A stretch of DNA of 40,381 nt, taken from NCBI GenBank assembly GCA_013204545.1, contig JABMNN010000051.1:1-40381 (forward strand), in the 5' to 3' direction. Source of the DNA: Chloroflexota bacterium (GTDB taxonomy: Bacteria > Chloroflexota > Dehalococcoidia > Lucifugimonadales > Lucifugimonadaceae). The notes below the pieces were generated by a model. It made no database searches, was not told the origin of the DNA, and was given only the letters and a program-made list of their open reading frames with translations. A program made the position numbers and the translations under genes. Shown here piece after piece: positions 1 through 8,066 of the stretch; position 1 is the first letter of the stretch; the number at the start of each line of letters is the position of its first letter.

Positions 1-157
1 CAATAATTTCAGCAGATTCAGCGTCGATATTGGGTGCCATCGCAACAATCTGATCGCCTTCGATTCCCACGTCGAGTACAGTACCCTCTGAGCCCGATCC
101 ATCGATTACGATCGCACCCTTGATTATAAGATCGAGCAATTTTCTAATCCTCAACAT
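1..157 (-). CDS. Amidohydrolase (D-aminoacylase-like), N-terminal part only
   Basis: This is the first 52 codons of a gene running off the left edge of the window on the minus strand. The translation starts MLRIRKLLDLIIKGAIVIDG and continues with a Ser-Gly-Ser segment and a short beta strand. This is the usual N-terminal beta-sandwich start of metal-dependent amidohydrolases such as N-acyl-D-amino-acid deacylases and dihydroorotase-like enzymes (a DLxIxxGxVxDGxG pattern). No metal-binding residues fall inside the window, so the substrate cannot be named. It is divergent from the sugar-acid cluster that starts at 358, with about 200 bases between the two start codons. Confidence 0.72.
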   Translation of the reverse strand, partial: MLRIRKLLDLIIKGAIVIDGSGSEGTVLDVGIEGDQIVAMAPNIDAESAEII

Positions 158-357
158 GGCTCAGGTTTGAACCAAGCCCAGAGCACTATCGTCTCAGCAA
201 AAACAAATGACTCAAGTAATTCGTTTGGGTCGTTATACCTGTGACTGTAGGACAACACAATTCGATTCGATCTTGTAACACTGGCGTTTTAGAGCTACCT
301 TCGCTGCAGCACACCCAAAAGCCGCTCGACGCAGCTAGATGACTGATCGCAGGAAAC

Positions 358-1491
358 ATGCCAACACCAACGAAAATCGAACGAGTAGAAACAATCCTCT
401 GGGATCGCTGGTTGCTGATTCGCATTTACTGCGAAGACGGCACTGTCGGCATCGGCGAGGGCGGGGTCCACGGGTGGCAGCGACCGACCAAGACGATGAT
501 CGATACGATGGCGGAATATCTTAAAGGCAAGAACCCCGATTACATTGAACATCACTACCAGTGGCTGTATCGGTCATCTCACTTCATGGGATCGGTTGTT
601 CAAGGTGCCCTTTCGGCCATAGACATCGCTCTGTGGGACGTCAAAGGTAAGCGACTCGGAGTGCCAATTTACGATTTACTGGGTGGTAAGACACGCGACA
701 AAGTCCGTTGCTACATGCATGTTGGCGGCGCGACTAAAGACGATCTCGTAGCAAGCGCTCAAGCGGCTGTTGCCGATGGGTTTACGGCAGTTCGATTTAC
801 GCCGTTTGCGCCTGACTACTACCTCCACAAGTCCTACACCGAATGGGCAGATGATGCTGTAGACCGCGTCGGTGCGGTCAAAGATGCCGTCGGAGGCAAT
901 GTGGACATCTGCATAGAAATCCATCGCCAAATGGCCCCAGCAGAAAGCATCTGGTTGGGTCGAAGACTCGAACAGTTCAACCCATTCTTCTATGAAGACC
1001 CCATGCTGCCAGACAGCCCTGCGAGAATGGGCGAAGTTGCCGAACGCTGCAACATCCCGATTGCCACTGGCGAACGGTTCACGACGATCTTTGAATATGA
1101 ACAGCTCCTAGAATCGAACGCTGCTTCCTACATCCGGCCTGATCTTTGCCTTTGTGGCGGGCTAACAGGATCAAAAAAAGTAGCCACAATGGCAGAAGCC
1201 AAGCATGTGAAGGTCATCCCACACAACCCGCTTTCACCAGTCAGCACAGCCGCATGTGTTCAACTTGATGCCTGTATCCCAAACTTTGCCCTTCAGGAGT
1301 ACACCGGAGAATCCGAGCCGCCTAAAAGCGATCTGTTGGTCACTCCTCTCAAACTTGTCGATGGATATCTAATCGTTCCTGAGGGCCCGGGACTTGGCAT
1401 CGAGCTAAACGAAGCGGCCCTAACTGGGCCCGAAAACCCGAAAATTCTCGACACCCCAATCGGCTTCGACGGCAGCGTTCAGGACCGATAG
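358..1491 (+). CDS. Mandelate racemase/muconate lactonizing family protein (enolase superfamily), probable sugar-acid dehydratase
   Basis: The 377-residue protein has the two-domain layout of the enolase superfamily: an N-terminal capping domain (about 1-120, with SAIDIALWDVKGKRLG near 86-101) and a (beta/alpha)7-beta barrel. The barrel residues look like those of the D-galactonate/mannonate dehydratase branch: Glu187-Ile-His189, Glu213 in YEDP, Glu239 in TGER, His289 in PHNP and Glu314 in LQE. Three acidic residues should bind Mg2+, and two histidines should act as base and acid in removing water from a sugar acid. The first metal ligand is Glu where Asp is more usual. The ATG at 358 has AGGA three bases upstream. 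A dehydrogenase and a second enolase-family gene follow on the same strand. The exact substrate is unknown; galactonate, fuconate or rhamnonate are candidates by inference. Confidence 0.9.
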   Translation: MPTPTKIERVETILWDRWLLIRIYCEDGTVGIGEGGVHGWQRPTKTMIDTMAEYLKGKNPDYIEHHYQWLYRSSHFMGSVVQGALSAIDIALWDVKGKRLGVPIYDLLGGKTRDKVRCYMHVGGATKDDLVASAQAAVADGFTAVRFTPFAPDYYLHKSYTEWADDAVDRVGAVKDAVGGNVDICIEIHRQMAPAESIWLGRRLEQFNPFFYEDPMLPDSPARMGEVAERCNIPIATGERFTTIFEYEQLLESNAASYIRPDLCLCGGLTGSKKVATMAEAKHVKVIPHNPLSPVSTAACVQLDACIPNFALQEYTGESEPPKSDLLVTPLKLVDGYLIVPEGPGLGIELNEAALTGPENPKILDTPIGFDGSVQDR

Positions 1492-1609
1492 GACGAAAAC
1501 TACCTAATACCCCGCACGGGTGGAAGCCGCCCACATCCCAGCTAATGGTGTAAAAATGCGGACGCGCCTGATTCGAATCGGGCTTGGCAAAAGATTCTGG
1601 AGTTAGAAC

Positions 1610-2860
1610 GTGGTCAGTATTCCAATTGCGATAGTCGGTGCCGGTGGCATGGGTGGTCGCCATTTACGCGCGCTGGGGGCGCTTTACGAAAGCGGTATGG
1701 CGAATGTCGAACTCGTCGCTGTTTGCGACACCCGTGAAGAAAACGCCATTCACCTTGCCGATAATGCAGAAGAAATGCTCGGAAGTCGACCTGAGGTCTT
1801 CACGTCTATGGAAGACATGAAGAAGATGCGACCCGACATTGAAGCTGTTGATATCACGACTGACTCTGGCTCACACCATCTTGTCGCAGAAATGGCTTTT
1901 GATCTTGGTTACAACGTGCTCTGTGAAAAACCTCTCTCACTGACAATTCGAGGCTGTAACCGTGTGATCGACGCTTGGAAGCGTAGCGGCAAGGTACTTA
2001 GTATTGGCGAACAAGAACGACGCGACCCTATGTGCCGGCTTAACAAAGCCTTGCTCGAATCAGGTGCGATCGGCGATCCCTACAGCTTCCTGCTCGGGTC
2101 AGCTCGCGGCGGTAACGACATCATCATTTGGCCGTGGCGTCACTACAAGAACATTGGAGGAATCTTCGTCGATGCAGGAGTTCATGCCGTCGACCAGATG
2201 ATGTACTACCTCGGTGATATCGAAGAAGTATTTGCAGTATCGAAAATCTGGGAGCCGAAGCGATACAAAGGTGAAAAGATCGGCGTGGCTAACTTCTACG
2301 AACATTGGGCGAACGAAGTACCAGACGAGATCGAAGCCACTGCCGAAGACATGGTGATTTCGACTCTAAAATTCAAAAACGGCACTATTGGTCAGTGGAC
2401 GTCGTTCTGGGCAGCTCACGGTGAGCCAATTCAATATGGGATGATCTACGGCAGTAAAGGCTCGATGGAGCCTGCTAAGCAACGTAGAGGCGACCCACTG
2501 ACGCTGACAATCGACGGTGTCGGCAAGGTTTCTGGCGATGATGTCCTCGAACTTGTCCCTGACTTTCACCTCGACGAACTCCCTGCGCGACTGTTCGGTG
2601 CTGAACGTCTTGGCTCATATGACACACCATTCGAGGATGCCGACCGGTTCCTTGTCGCTCTGGAGTACTACGAACTCGGCCAGTGCATCGCCGATGGCAC
2701 GAAACCTGAAGTCGATGCATACGTCGGACGTAAAGACCTTGCCGTATGCAACGCAGCGCTCGAATCGTCAGTTTTGGGACGCCCCGTCACCATTCAAGAA
2801 ATCGAAAACGAAGAAACCAGTGTCTACGAAGCAAGCATCAATGCCCACTGGAATATCTAA
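1610..2860 (+). CDS. Gfo/Idh/MocA family NAD(P)-dependent oxidoreductase
   Basis: This is a 416-residue sugar or cyclitol dehydrogenase. The N-terminal Rossmann fold carries GAGGMG at 10-15. The family motif CEKPLS is at 105-110, and the GG-FVDAGVHAVD motif near 183-195 contains the conserved Asp and His of the catalytic region. The reaction expected for the family is reversible oxidation of a hydroxyl group on a sugar, inositol or sugar acid using NAD(P). The start is GTG at 1610, supported by GGAG at 1599-1602. It lies between two enolase-superfamily genes on the same strand, which suggests a pathway in which a sugar is oxidised to an acid and then dehydrated. The substrate cannot be read from the sequence. 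Confidence 0.92.
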   Translation: MVSIPIAIVGAGGMGGRHLRALGALYESGMANVELVAVCDTREENAIHLADNAEEMLGSRPEVFTSMEDMKKMRPDIEAVDITTDSGSHHLVAEMAFDLGYNVLCEKPLSLTIRGCNRVIDAWKRSGKVLSIGEQERRDPMCRLNKALLESGAIGDPYSFLLGSARGGNDIIIWPWRHYKNIGGIFVDAGVHAVDQMMYYLGDIEEVFAVSKIWEPKRYKGEKIGVANFYEHWANEVPDEIEATAEDMVISTLKFKNGTIGQWTSFWAAHGEPIQYGMIYGSKGSMEPAKQRRGDPLTLTIDGVGKVSGDDVLELVPDFHLDELPARLFGAERLGSYDTPFEDADRFLVALEYYELGQCIADGTKPEVDAYVGRKDLAVCNAALESSVLGRPVTIQEIENEETSVYEASINAHWNI

Positions 2861-2904
2861 TCCGTTCGGCCATCTAACTATTGAGGACCCGACGCAGGGT
2901 GCCT

Positions 2905-4044
2905 GTGAGAATCAACTTGAAGATTGAAAAAATCGAAACCTTTTTTGTATCCCGATTTCTCGTTGTGAAAGTCACGACAGACGACGGAACCGAAGGCATT
3001 GGCGAATCGTGTTACTGGTCGTATCCAAAGGCGGCCGAGGCGACAATTCACGGGTTTGCTGACGCTCTAATCGGAATGGACGCCGGTGATATCGAACATA
3101 TTTGGAGCTATCTCTGGAGATACAACTCTGCGTTCCGCGGGAACAGCATCGGCGGTGCGATTAGCGCTATCGACATGGCACTCTGGGATATCAAGGGTAA
3201 GCGGCTTCAAGCACCCGTATGGGATCTGCTAGGCGGCAAAGTTCGCCAAAAGATTCGTGGTATCGCGCAAGGAATCGGCGGCAACACTCCCGAAGAGTGT
3301 GCAGTTGGCGCAAAGAAAGCGTTCGATCAAGGCTTCTCCGCTTTAAAGTTCACTCCAATGCCTAAGAACTGGGCTGAACTTACTTACACCAAGATGATCG
3401 GTCTGGCAGTTGAGATGGTCGGCGCTGTTCGAGAAACAGTTGGCTGGGATTTTGACATTGGAATCGAGATTCACCGAAACATGCAGCCACACGAGGCGAT
3501 TGTGTTCTGCGAAGAAGTCGCAAAGCTAAGGCCGTATTTCATCGAAGATCCGATTGTTCCCGATTCAGTCGTTGCCATGGGCGAGGTAGCAGCCAAAATG
3601 CGACTTCCACTGGCAATCGGCGAACGAAACATGGGCATCTGGGAATTTCGTGAGTACGCTCAATTGGCTAAGCCTGCATTCTTCAAGCCCGACATCGCTG
3701 TCGCTGGTGGAATTACCGGAGTGAAGAAGATAGCAACCATCGCCGAGGCCCATCACATCAAGATTTGCCCGCACAACTTCCAGGGTCCTATCGCTACCGC
3801 TGCATGTATCGCTATAGGTACTTCGTCACCGTCTTGGGACGTTCAGGAGTCAGTTCAGGAAGAATTACCACCAAGACGCGACATGACCAATGAAATCATC
3901 AAACTTGAGCGTGGATGGTACACACCATCAGAGAAGCCCGGACTCGGCGTCATCTTCAACGAAAACGCCCCCGCAATGCACCCGTTCGATCCTGCCATGG
4001 TGGCTCCACCGATACGTGAAGACGGCAGTGTGGCGCTGAAGTAA
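2905..4044 (+). CDS. Second mandelate racemase/muconate lactonizing family protein (enolase superfamily)
   Basis: This 379-residue protein is a diverged paralogue of the protein at 358. It has the same residue set: Glu188-Ile-His190, Glu214 in FIEDP, Glu240 in IGER, His290 in PHN and Glu315 in VQE. The capping domain motif SAIDMALWDIKGKRL is at 87-101. Chemistry is expected to be Mg2+-dependent abstraction of a proton alpha to a carboxylate, most likely dehydration of a sugar acid. I chose the GTG at 2905 because AGGG at 2896-2899 sits five bases upstream and because family members begin close to the KIEKIET segment. An in-frame TTG at 2881 would add eight residues but has no ribosome binding site. 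Only 44 bases separate it from the dehydrogenase gene, so co-transcription is likely. Confidence 0.9.
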   Translation: MRINLKIEKIETFFVSRFLVVKVTTDDGTEGIGESCYWSYPKAAEATIHGFADALIGMDAGDIEHIWSYLWRYNSAFRGNSIGGAISAIDMALWDIKGKRLQAPVWDLLGGKVRQKIRGIAQGIGGNTPEECAVGAKKAFDQGFSALKFTPMPKNWAELTYTKMIGLAVEMVGAVRETVGWDFDIGIEIHRNMQPHEAIVFCEEVAKLRPYFIEDPIVPDSVVAMGEVAAKMRLPLAIGERNMGIWEFREYAQLAKPAFFKPDIAVAGGITGVKKIATIAEAHHIKICPHNFQGPIATAACIAIGTSSPSWDVQESVQEELPPRRDMTNEIIKLERGWYTPSEKPGLGVIFNENAPAMHPFDPAMVAPPIREDGSVALK

Positions 4045-4065
4045 TGGTTGGTGGTGTCTTGTCCG

Positions 4066-4104
4066 TCGCCCTCTCCCTTGAGGGAGAGTGTTGGGGTGTG
4101 GGAG
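4066..4104. repeat. REP-like palindromic element
   Basis: The stretch contains an eight-base-pair hairpin (CTCTCCCT, loop TG, AGGGAGAG) followed by TGTTGGGGTGTGGGAG. Read on the minus strand it gives the spurious peptide PHPNTLPQGRG, a well-known signature of short intergenic palindromic repeats found in many unrelated bacterial genomes. It sits between the convergent enolase-family gene and the redoxin gene, so it may also act as a transcription terminator. Confidence 0.6.
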
Positions 4105-4187
4105 AAATCTTCCTACATCGGCTTGCGCTGAAACCGGTCGATGAATCGCCACACCCTCCAATTTCATACCCAATCAGGGATGGACGG

Positions 4188-4658
4188 TTATATCCGCGCC
4201 CTAATGAAGGTCAAAATCTCCTGTGGATTCATTCTGCCAAGCTGAGTCGTCGCGTACATCGATGCAGCGACAGTGCCATCCGGTCGAAGTACAAACTCGC
4301 AAGGTTGAATCATCATCGACCCTTTTCTTTCGCCAACCCAAGCACCTAATTTTTCAGCGAGAGCAACGTCGACGGTGTGAGCAACAGGGAATGAGAGATC
4401 ATGATCGGTGTGAGTTTGAGCGGTATCGGGATCGCCGTCGGCATTGCCGGCGACTATCTTGACCCCCAGTTCCTCGAATTCAGCAAATGAAGCTTCCATG
4501 TCGGCTAACTGCCGAGTGCAGTAGGGTCACCAGCCACCTCGGTAGAACAATACATAAGTCCAGCTTCCTTCGACATCTTTGGGAAGAGAAAGAGTTCCTC
4601 CTCCGGCAATTGACAATTCAATGTCTGGAAACTGATCGTCCACCAGAAGCATGGTCAT
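4188..4658 (-). CDS. Peroxiredoxin/thioredoxin-like protein with in-frame UGA at the active-site Cys (candidate selenoprotein, UxxC)
   Basis: Read through one in-frame UGA (codon 44, minus strand 4529-4527), the gene encodes a 156-residue redoxin-domain protein of the AhpC/TSA class. The sequence around the UGA is FYRGGW-UGA-PYCTRQ. In this family the motif is RGGWCPYC, so the UGA replaces exactly the first Cys of CxxC and gives UxxC with Cys47. No other stop or frameshift interrupts the frame, and both halves match the family fold: FPDIEL near 10-15, a beta strand before the motif, and FPVAHTVD and FVLRPDGTVAASMY after it. The start is the ATG at 4658, preceded by AAGGA with a seven-base spacer. 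A SECIS-like hairpin follows the UGA. The likely role is thiol-disulfide exchange or peroxide reduction. A nonsense mutation in an ordinary Cys gene is the alternative, since other genes nearby are decayed. Confidence refers to the redoxin gene; I put the selenocysteine reading at about 0.75. Confidence 0.85.
4501..4515 (-). promoter_or_regulatory. Candidate bacterial SECIS hairpin
   Basis: In the mRNA sense the stem is UCGGC pairing with GCCGA, five perfect base pairs closed by the loop AGUUA. The loop starts 16 nt after the UGA at 4529-4527. Bacterial SECIS elements lie inside the coding region just after the UGA, with a short upper stem and a G early in the apical loop, typically 16 to 37 nt from the UGA; this hairpin fits at the near limit. 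Two further pairs (A-U and C-G) could form below a small internal loop. A competing hairpin, ACUGC with GCAGU, starts five nt after the UGA and cannot coexist with it. Confidence 0.6.
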
Positions 4659-4815
4659 ATATTCGTCCTTCGAACAAGCAGTGACTAAATTGATTTGAGC
4701 CTTTGTTTTTGCAGCGACTCGCCTAAGATGTTCGACTTTACCCGAACGATGCAGAATGAGCGAGCGATTCTTCTTCTCTATCGGATTTAGAGGGTTGGAG
4801 GGTCGGTGCATTCGT

Positions 4816-4859
4816 TGGCCGGCAAGAACACTTGGCGGCGCAATTGTTCTTGCCGGCCA
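4816..4859. terminator. Long inverted repeat between cupin and redoxin genes
   Basis: The arms TGGCCGGCAAGAACA (4816-4830) and TGTTCTTGCCGGCCA (4845-4859) pair perfectly over 15 bases around a 14-base loop. The hairpin lies downstream of the cupin gene and upstream of the redoxin start, both on the minus strand. No strong U-run follows on either strand, so it may be a factor-assisted terminator, an mRNA-stabilising structure or a small repeat element. Confidence 0.6.
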
Positions 4860-4921
4860 CTAACCCGAGCTTCCCTCTAACTAACTCCCAGAAATGGAGA
4901 AAGCACAGGACAATCCAGTAG

Positions 4922-5323
4922 CTAGTCAGCCCTACCGAAGTCGTCTTCTATCCGGACGATGTCATCTTCGCCTAAATAGTCACCAGTCTGTATCTCTATG
5001 ATCTCTAACGGTTCGACTGAAGAGATATTCTCGATTCGGTGGTGAACATTGCGGGCTACGAACATCGACTGGCCACGTCCGAGAGTATGTTGTTCCTCGC
5101 CCACAGTAACCCGAGCTGTTCCACGTGCAACAACCCATGTTTCATCGCGATGTCGGTGCCACTGGAGCGACAACCTAGACTCAGCCTTCACCGTTAACCG
5201 TTTCGTCTGGAAGCCGGGTCCGGTAACTAGTACTTCGTACGATCCCCACGGTCGAGTCTCACGCTTTTTCTTCGTGGCGCTTTCGAACTTAACTTCTGAG
5301 GTCGTATCCGGATTTTCTGGCAC
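4922..5323 (-). CDS. Mannose-6-phosphate isomerase-type cupin (type II PMI C-terminal-like domain)
   Basis: The 133-residue single-domain cupin begins its fold with RPWGSYEVL, then has QWHRHRDETWVVARGTARV, in which the histidines and Glu form the cupin metal site, then a glycine-rich turn, NVHHRIEN with the last metal histidine, and IEIQTGDYLGEDDIVRIEDD. This order matches the C-terminal isomerase domain of type II phosphomannose isomerases, which interconvert mannose 6-phosphate and fructose 6-phosphate. The guanylyltransferase half found in bifunctional ManC proteins is absent, which is common for stand-alone versions. An acidic, Lys-rich leader of about 20 residues precedes the domain. Neighbouring sugar-acid and sulfatase genes fit a carbohydrate setting, but no operon partner is obvious. 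Confidence 0.85.
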   Translation of the reverse strand: MPENPDTTSEVKFESATKKKRETRPWGSYEVLVTGPGFQTKRLTVKAESRLSLQWHRHRDETWVVARGTARVTVGEEQHTLGRGQSMFVARNVHHRIENISSVEPLEIIEIQTGDYLGEDDIVRIEDDFGRAD

Positions 5324-5463
5324 GCGAGCATCTCCGTTAGGGGCATATGCCCTGATACATCAAAAAGACGATATAGAGATTCTATTGCCTCGGCAGTACA
5401 AGGTCACGATCTGAGAGAACGAATCGGAAGCAACATCGGTGCAGTTTGAATTCCGAACTAAGA

Positions 5464-6036
5464 TCAGAGCAGCGAAGATGGCGGTGGAAGAATCACACGT
5501 TTCTTTGCCTCGTACAGATGAACTTCACCGATCACCTGATCGTAAACAGTCCCCTTTAATTCGAACTTTGTGTGTTGTGCAATTCGAACTGCGGCAAAGT
5601 TTTTAGGATGAATCGTCATTCGGAGCGATTTCACACCTTTTTGAGCCAGAATCCAATCGACCACAGCCTTAGATGCTTCTTTGGTATATCCCTTGTTTTC
5701 AAGATTTTCATAGATCGAGAAGGCAATTCCAACCGAACCTGTTTCATCAGGTGGACCGCTCACTCCCACTGACCCTAGCACCTTGTGAGAGTCTTTCTCA
5801 TAGAACAACCATCCCCACCAGCCGACTTGATCCGGTTGTGACTGTAGTCTTTGCACTATTGCAGGAAGAAAGTCGTCCATCATGGGTGGAACTTGAAATG
5901 GATGAGGGAACCTCAGCCGAGACTCAGTTTCGAGCACAGTGTGGTCACGAGCGAGCATACCCTCGGCCAGCTCGAAGGTAATCGGAGTTAGACGCGTTCG
6001 ATCAGTTTCTAGTTGTTTGTGAAGAATTAGAACCAT
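5464..6036 (-). CDS. GNAT family N-acetyltransferase (RimJ/RimL-like)
   Basis: The 190-residue protein follows the RimJ/RimL pattern: an N-terminal LETDRTRLTPI segment, a central beta strand with KVLGSVGVSG near 85-94, the GSVGIAFSIYENLENKGYTKEA region with the acetyl-CoA-binding loop degenerate relative to Q/RxxGxG/A, and RMTIHPKNFAAVRIAQHTKF, the conserved asparagine-containing helix that precedes the last strands. Members acetylate protein N termini, aminoglycosides or small amines. The sequence does not tell which acceptor is used. It is transcribed toward the cupin gene with a gap of about 140 bases. Confidence 0.88.
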   Translation of the reverse strand: MVLILHKQLETDRTRLTPITFELAEGMLARDHTVLETESRLRFPHPFQVPPMMDDFLPAIVQRLQSQPDQVGWWGWLFYEKDSHKVLGSVGVSGPPDETGSVGIAFSIYENLENKGYTKEASKAVVDWILAQKGVKSLRMTIHPKNFAAVRIAQHTKFELKGTVYDQVIGEVHLYEAKKRVILPPPSSLL

Positions 6037-6142
6037 AGTCAGAGAATAGCTTCACGCGCTGTTGCGCGGGAGCGGGAATGCCGTACTCTTCCGGTGGCTG
6101 GAAACACTTAGATCACAAATAGAATCGTTTCTCACCACCACC

Positions 6143-7536
6143 TTGGGAAAGAATCCCCAAGTCCAACTCACCGATCAGCAACGTCGAGACTCGATGCGTG
6201 CGTACGGTAATAACTGGAACAAGACACCCAGCCTCGACAAGCTTGCCGATAAGAGTTTCGTATTCGAAAACACCTACGTAACGCAACCAGTCTGTACACC
6301 AGCACGTGCATCTATCATGACGGGTTTATACCCGTACGCAACAGGTCTGCAACGCAACAACATCCCACTCTCTCGTGACATTCCAACGATAGGTGACATG
6401 ATCTCAGACGAGTACTGCAACGCCCACATGGGTAAGTGGCATCTGGGCGACGATATGACTGCTCAGCACGGTTTCGATACTTGGGAGACCGTTGAGGATT
6501 TCCAGCGAGTACTAATCACTCGCAAGGAATATCGGTATCAAGAAGCTCCGTACAATCAGTGGTTGCTTGATCACGGTGTTGAACCGCCTTCCTTGGTCAC
6601 ACCGCTTCGAACTTCATTCGCGAATACCCGGAAGGTCGACACGCCGAACAACCGTGGCTGCTTTACGTGAATTTCTTCGAACCGCACCCGCCGTACACCG
6701 GACCGCTGAACGGACTTTACGACCCCGACGAAGTCGAGGTTGGCCCTGGATTCCGTGTACGTCCCGATTCGGGATCGCTGGTCAATCGATTGCAATCTGA
6801 CTACTACATGGGTGGCGGGAACAATCCGCTCGGTGAGGCAGGCGGTGACAATCACGACACCACCACTGAAGAAGGTTTCCGCAAGTTGAGGGCGCAATAC
6901 TTCGCGAACGTGACACTGGTCGACAATCAACTCGGCAAGATTTTTGCGGCTCTTGATGAGAGCAGGCAAGTCGAGAACACGGTCATCGTATTCACAAGCG
7001 AGCACGGTGAGATGGCGGGCGACCACGGTATGCTCGAAAAACGATCTCTCTACGAAGAGGCGTCGAACGTGCCGTTCCTGATGTATGTTCCTTGGATGAA
7101 CAACGATCAGCAGAAGCGAATCGCCGGATCAGTGGGTCAGGTCGATCTCGTACCAACGCTGTTGGATCTATCAGGAAGCGAGATACCTGATCACCTCGAA
7201 GGAAAATCGCTACGACCTGTACTTCGCGGTGAAGAAGATCTTTCCGACAATGATGTGTTCATTCAATGGAACGGTATGGGTGATCGCAACCTTGGTTCAC
7301 CTGAAATCAACCGGATGGTTTCCATGCCGTGGCGTGGTGTCGTCACCGGAGATCGCTGGAAGTTGAATCTTTCGCCGGGAGACCAATGCGAATTGTACGA
7401 CCTCAACAATGATCCAGCAGAACTCGACAACCTATTCAATAAATCGGAACACATAGACCGCATCTGCCAGATGGCTGCCCGAATCCGAATTTGGCAAGAC
7501 GAAACCGGCGACAACATACCACTACCGACTGTGTAA
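6143..7536 (+). pseudogene. Sulfatase (formylglycine-dependent), disrupted by a frameshift
   Basis: Two overlapping reading frames encode one type I sulfatase. The first frame, from about 6143 (TTG) or 6062, contains TDQQRRDS, the CTPAR formylglycine signature (Cys codon 6293-6295) and GKWHLGDD. It leaves the correct frame near 6592. In the frame one base earlier the protein resumes as LGHTASNFIREYPEGRHAEQ and then WLLYVNFFEPHPPY, and it runs intact to 7536 with FTSEHGEMAGDHGMLEKRS. Loss of a single C in the run at 6590-6592 explains the break. The beginning also looks damaged: GKNPQVQLTDQQ seems to lack two or three residues of the usual beta strand, and no ATG is placed correctly. Sulfatases of this class remove sulfate esters from polysaccharides. 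An assembly error at the C run is the alternative to real decay. Confidence 0.85.
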
Positions 7537-7565
7537 CCGCGCTCCGGCTCAGAAAGTCATCTATA

Positions 7566-8066
7566 TCAACCGACTCTTGATCGCTCGAATGCCAGCAATT
7601 CTTTTTTGGTCTCGATGCCCCCAGCAAAGCCGACCAAATCACCTGATGCACCAATCACTCGGTGGCACGGCAAAATGATCGATATCGGGTTACGCCCAGT
7701 GGCAGAACCCACAGCGCGCACTGCTTTAGGCCGACCAATTCGCTTTGCTTGCTCGCCGTACGTCGCTGTATCACCGTACGGGATGGTAGCCAGCGCTTCC
7801 CATGTTTTTCTCTGAAATTCGGTTCCACGCAAATCGAACTGAATGTCGAATTGCGTACGCTCACGTTCTAGATACTCCGCAAGCTGAAGACAAGCAGCGG
7901 AAAGAATCGGGTGGTCGGCGGTATCAATCAAATCATCAGGCAGAGGTACTCGAGTTGGTGAATCGCCTGACCAGGTCAACGCCCGAAGTCCGAGATCAGT
8001 CGCCACCACCGTCAATTTCCCGAATTGGCTCTCCACAGTCGTAACGTAATGACGATCGTCAATCAT
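7566..8066 (-). CDS. ogt: Methylated-DNA--protein-cysteine methyltransferase
   Basis: The 166-residue protein repairs O6-alkylguanine by transferring the alkyl group to its own cysteine. The active-site motif ILPCHRVI places the acceptor Cys at 134. The helix-turn-helix region with FQRKTWEALATIPYGDTATYGE (about 84-105) and the arginine-finger stretch KAVRAVGSATGRNP precede it, and GFAGGIETKKELLAFE closes the fold. Length and order match Ogt rather than the longer Ada. The start ATG overlaps the stop of the upstream hydrolase gene by four bases (8063-8066), indicating translational coupling. Confidence 0.95.
   Translation of the reverse strand: MIDDRHYVTTVESQFGKLTVVATDLGLRALTWSGDSPTRVPLPDDLIDTADHPILSAACLQLAEYLERERTQFDIQFDLRGTEFQRKTWEALATIPYGDTATYGEQAKRIGRPKAVRAVGSATGRNPISIILPCHRVIGASGDLVGFAGGIETKKELLAFERSRVG

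Noticed and set aside
3928-4173. A minus-strand protein containing PHPNTLPQGRG
   Set aside because: This peptide is the known spurious translation of a REP-like repeat.
4527-4811. A separate 94-residue protein ending at the UGA
   Set aside because: The first 51 residues before the ATG at 4658 do not resemble the family, and the end stops in the middle of the active-site motif.
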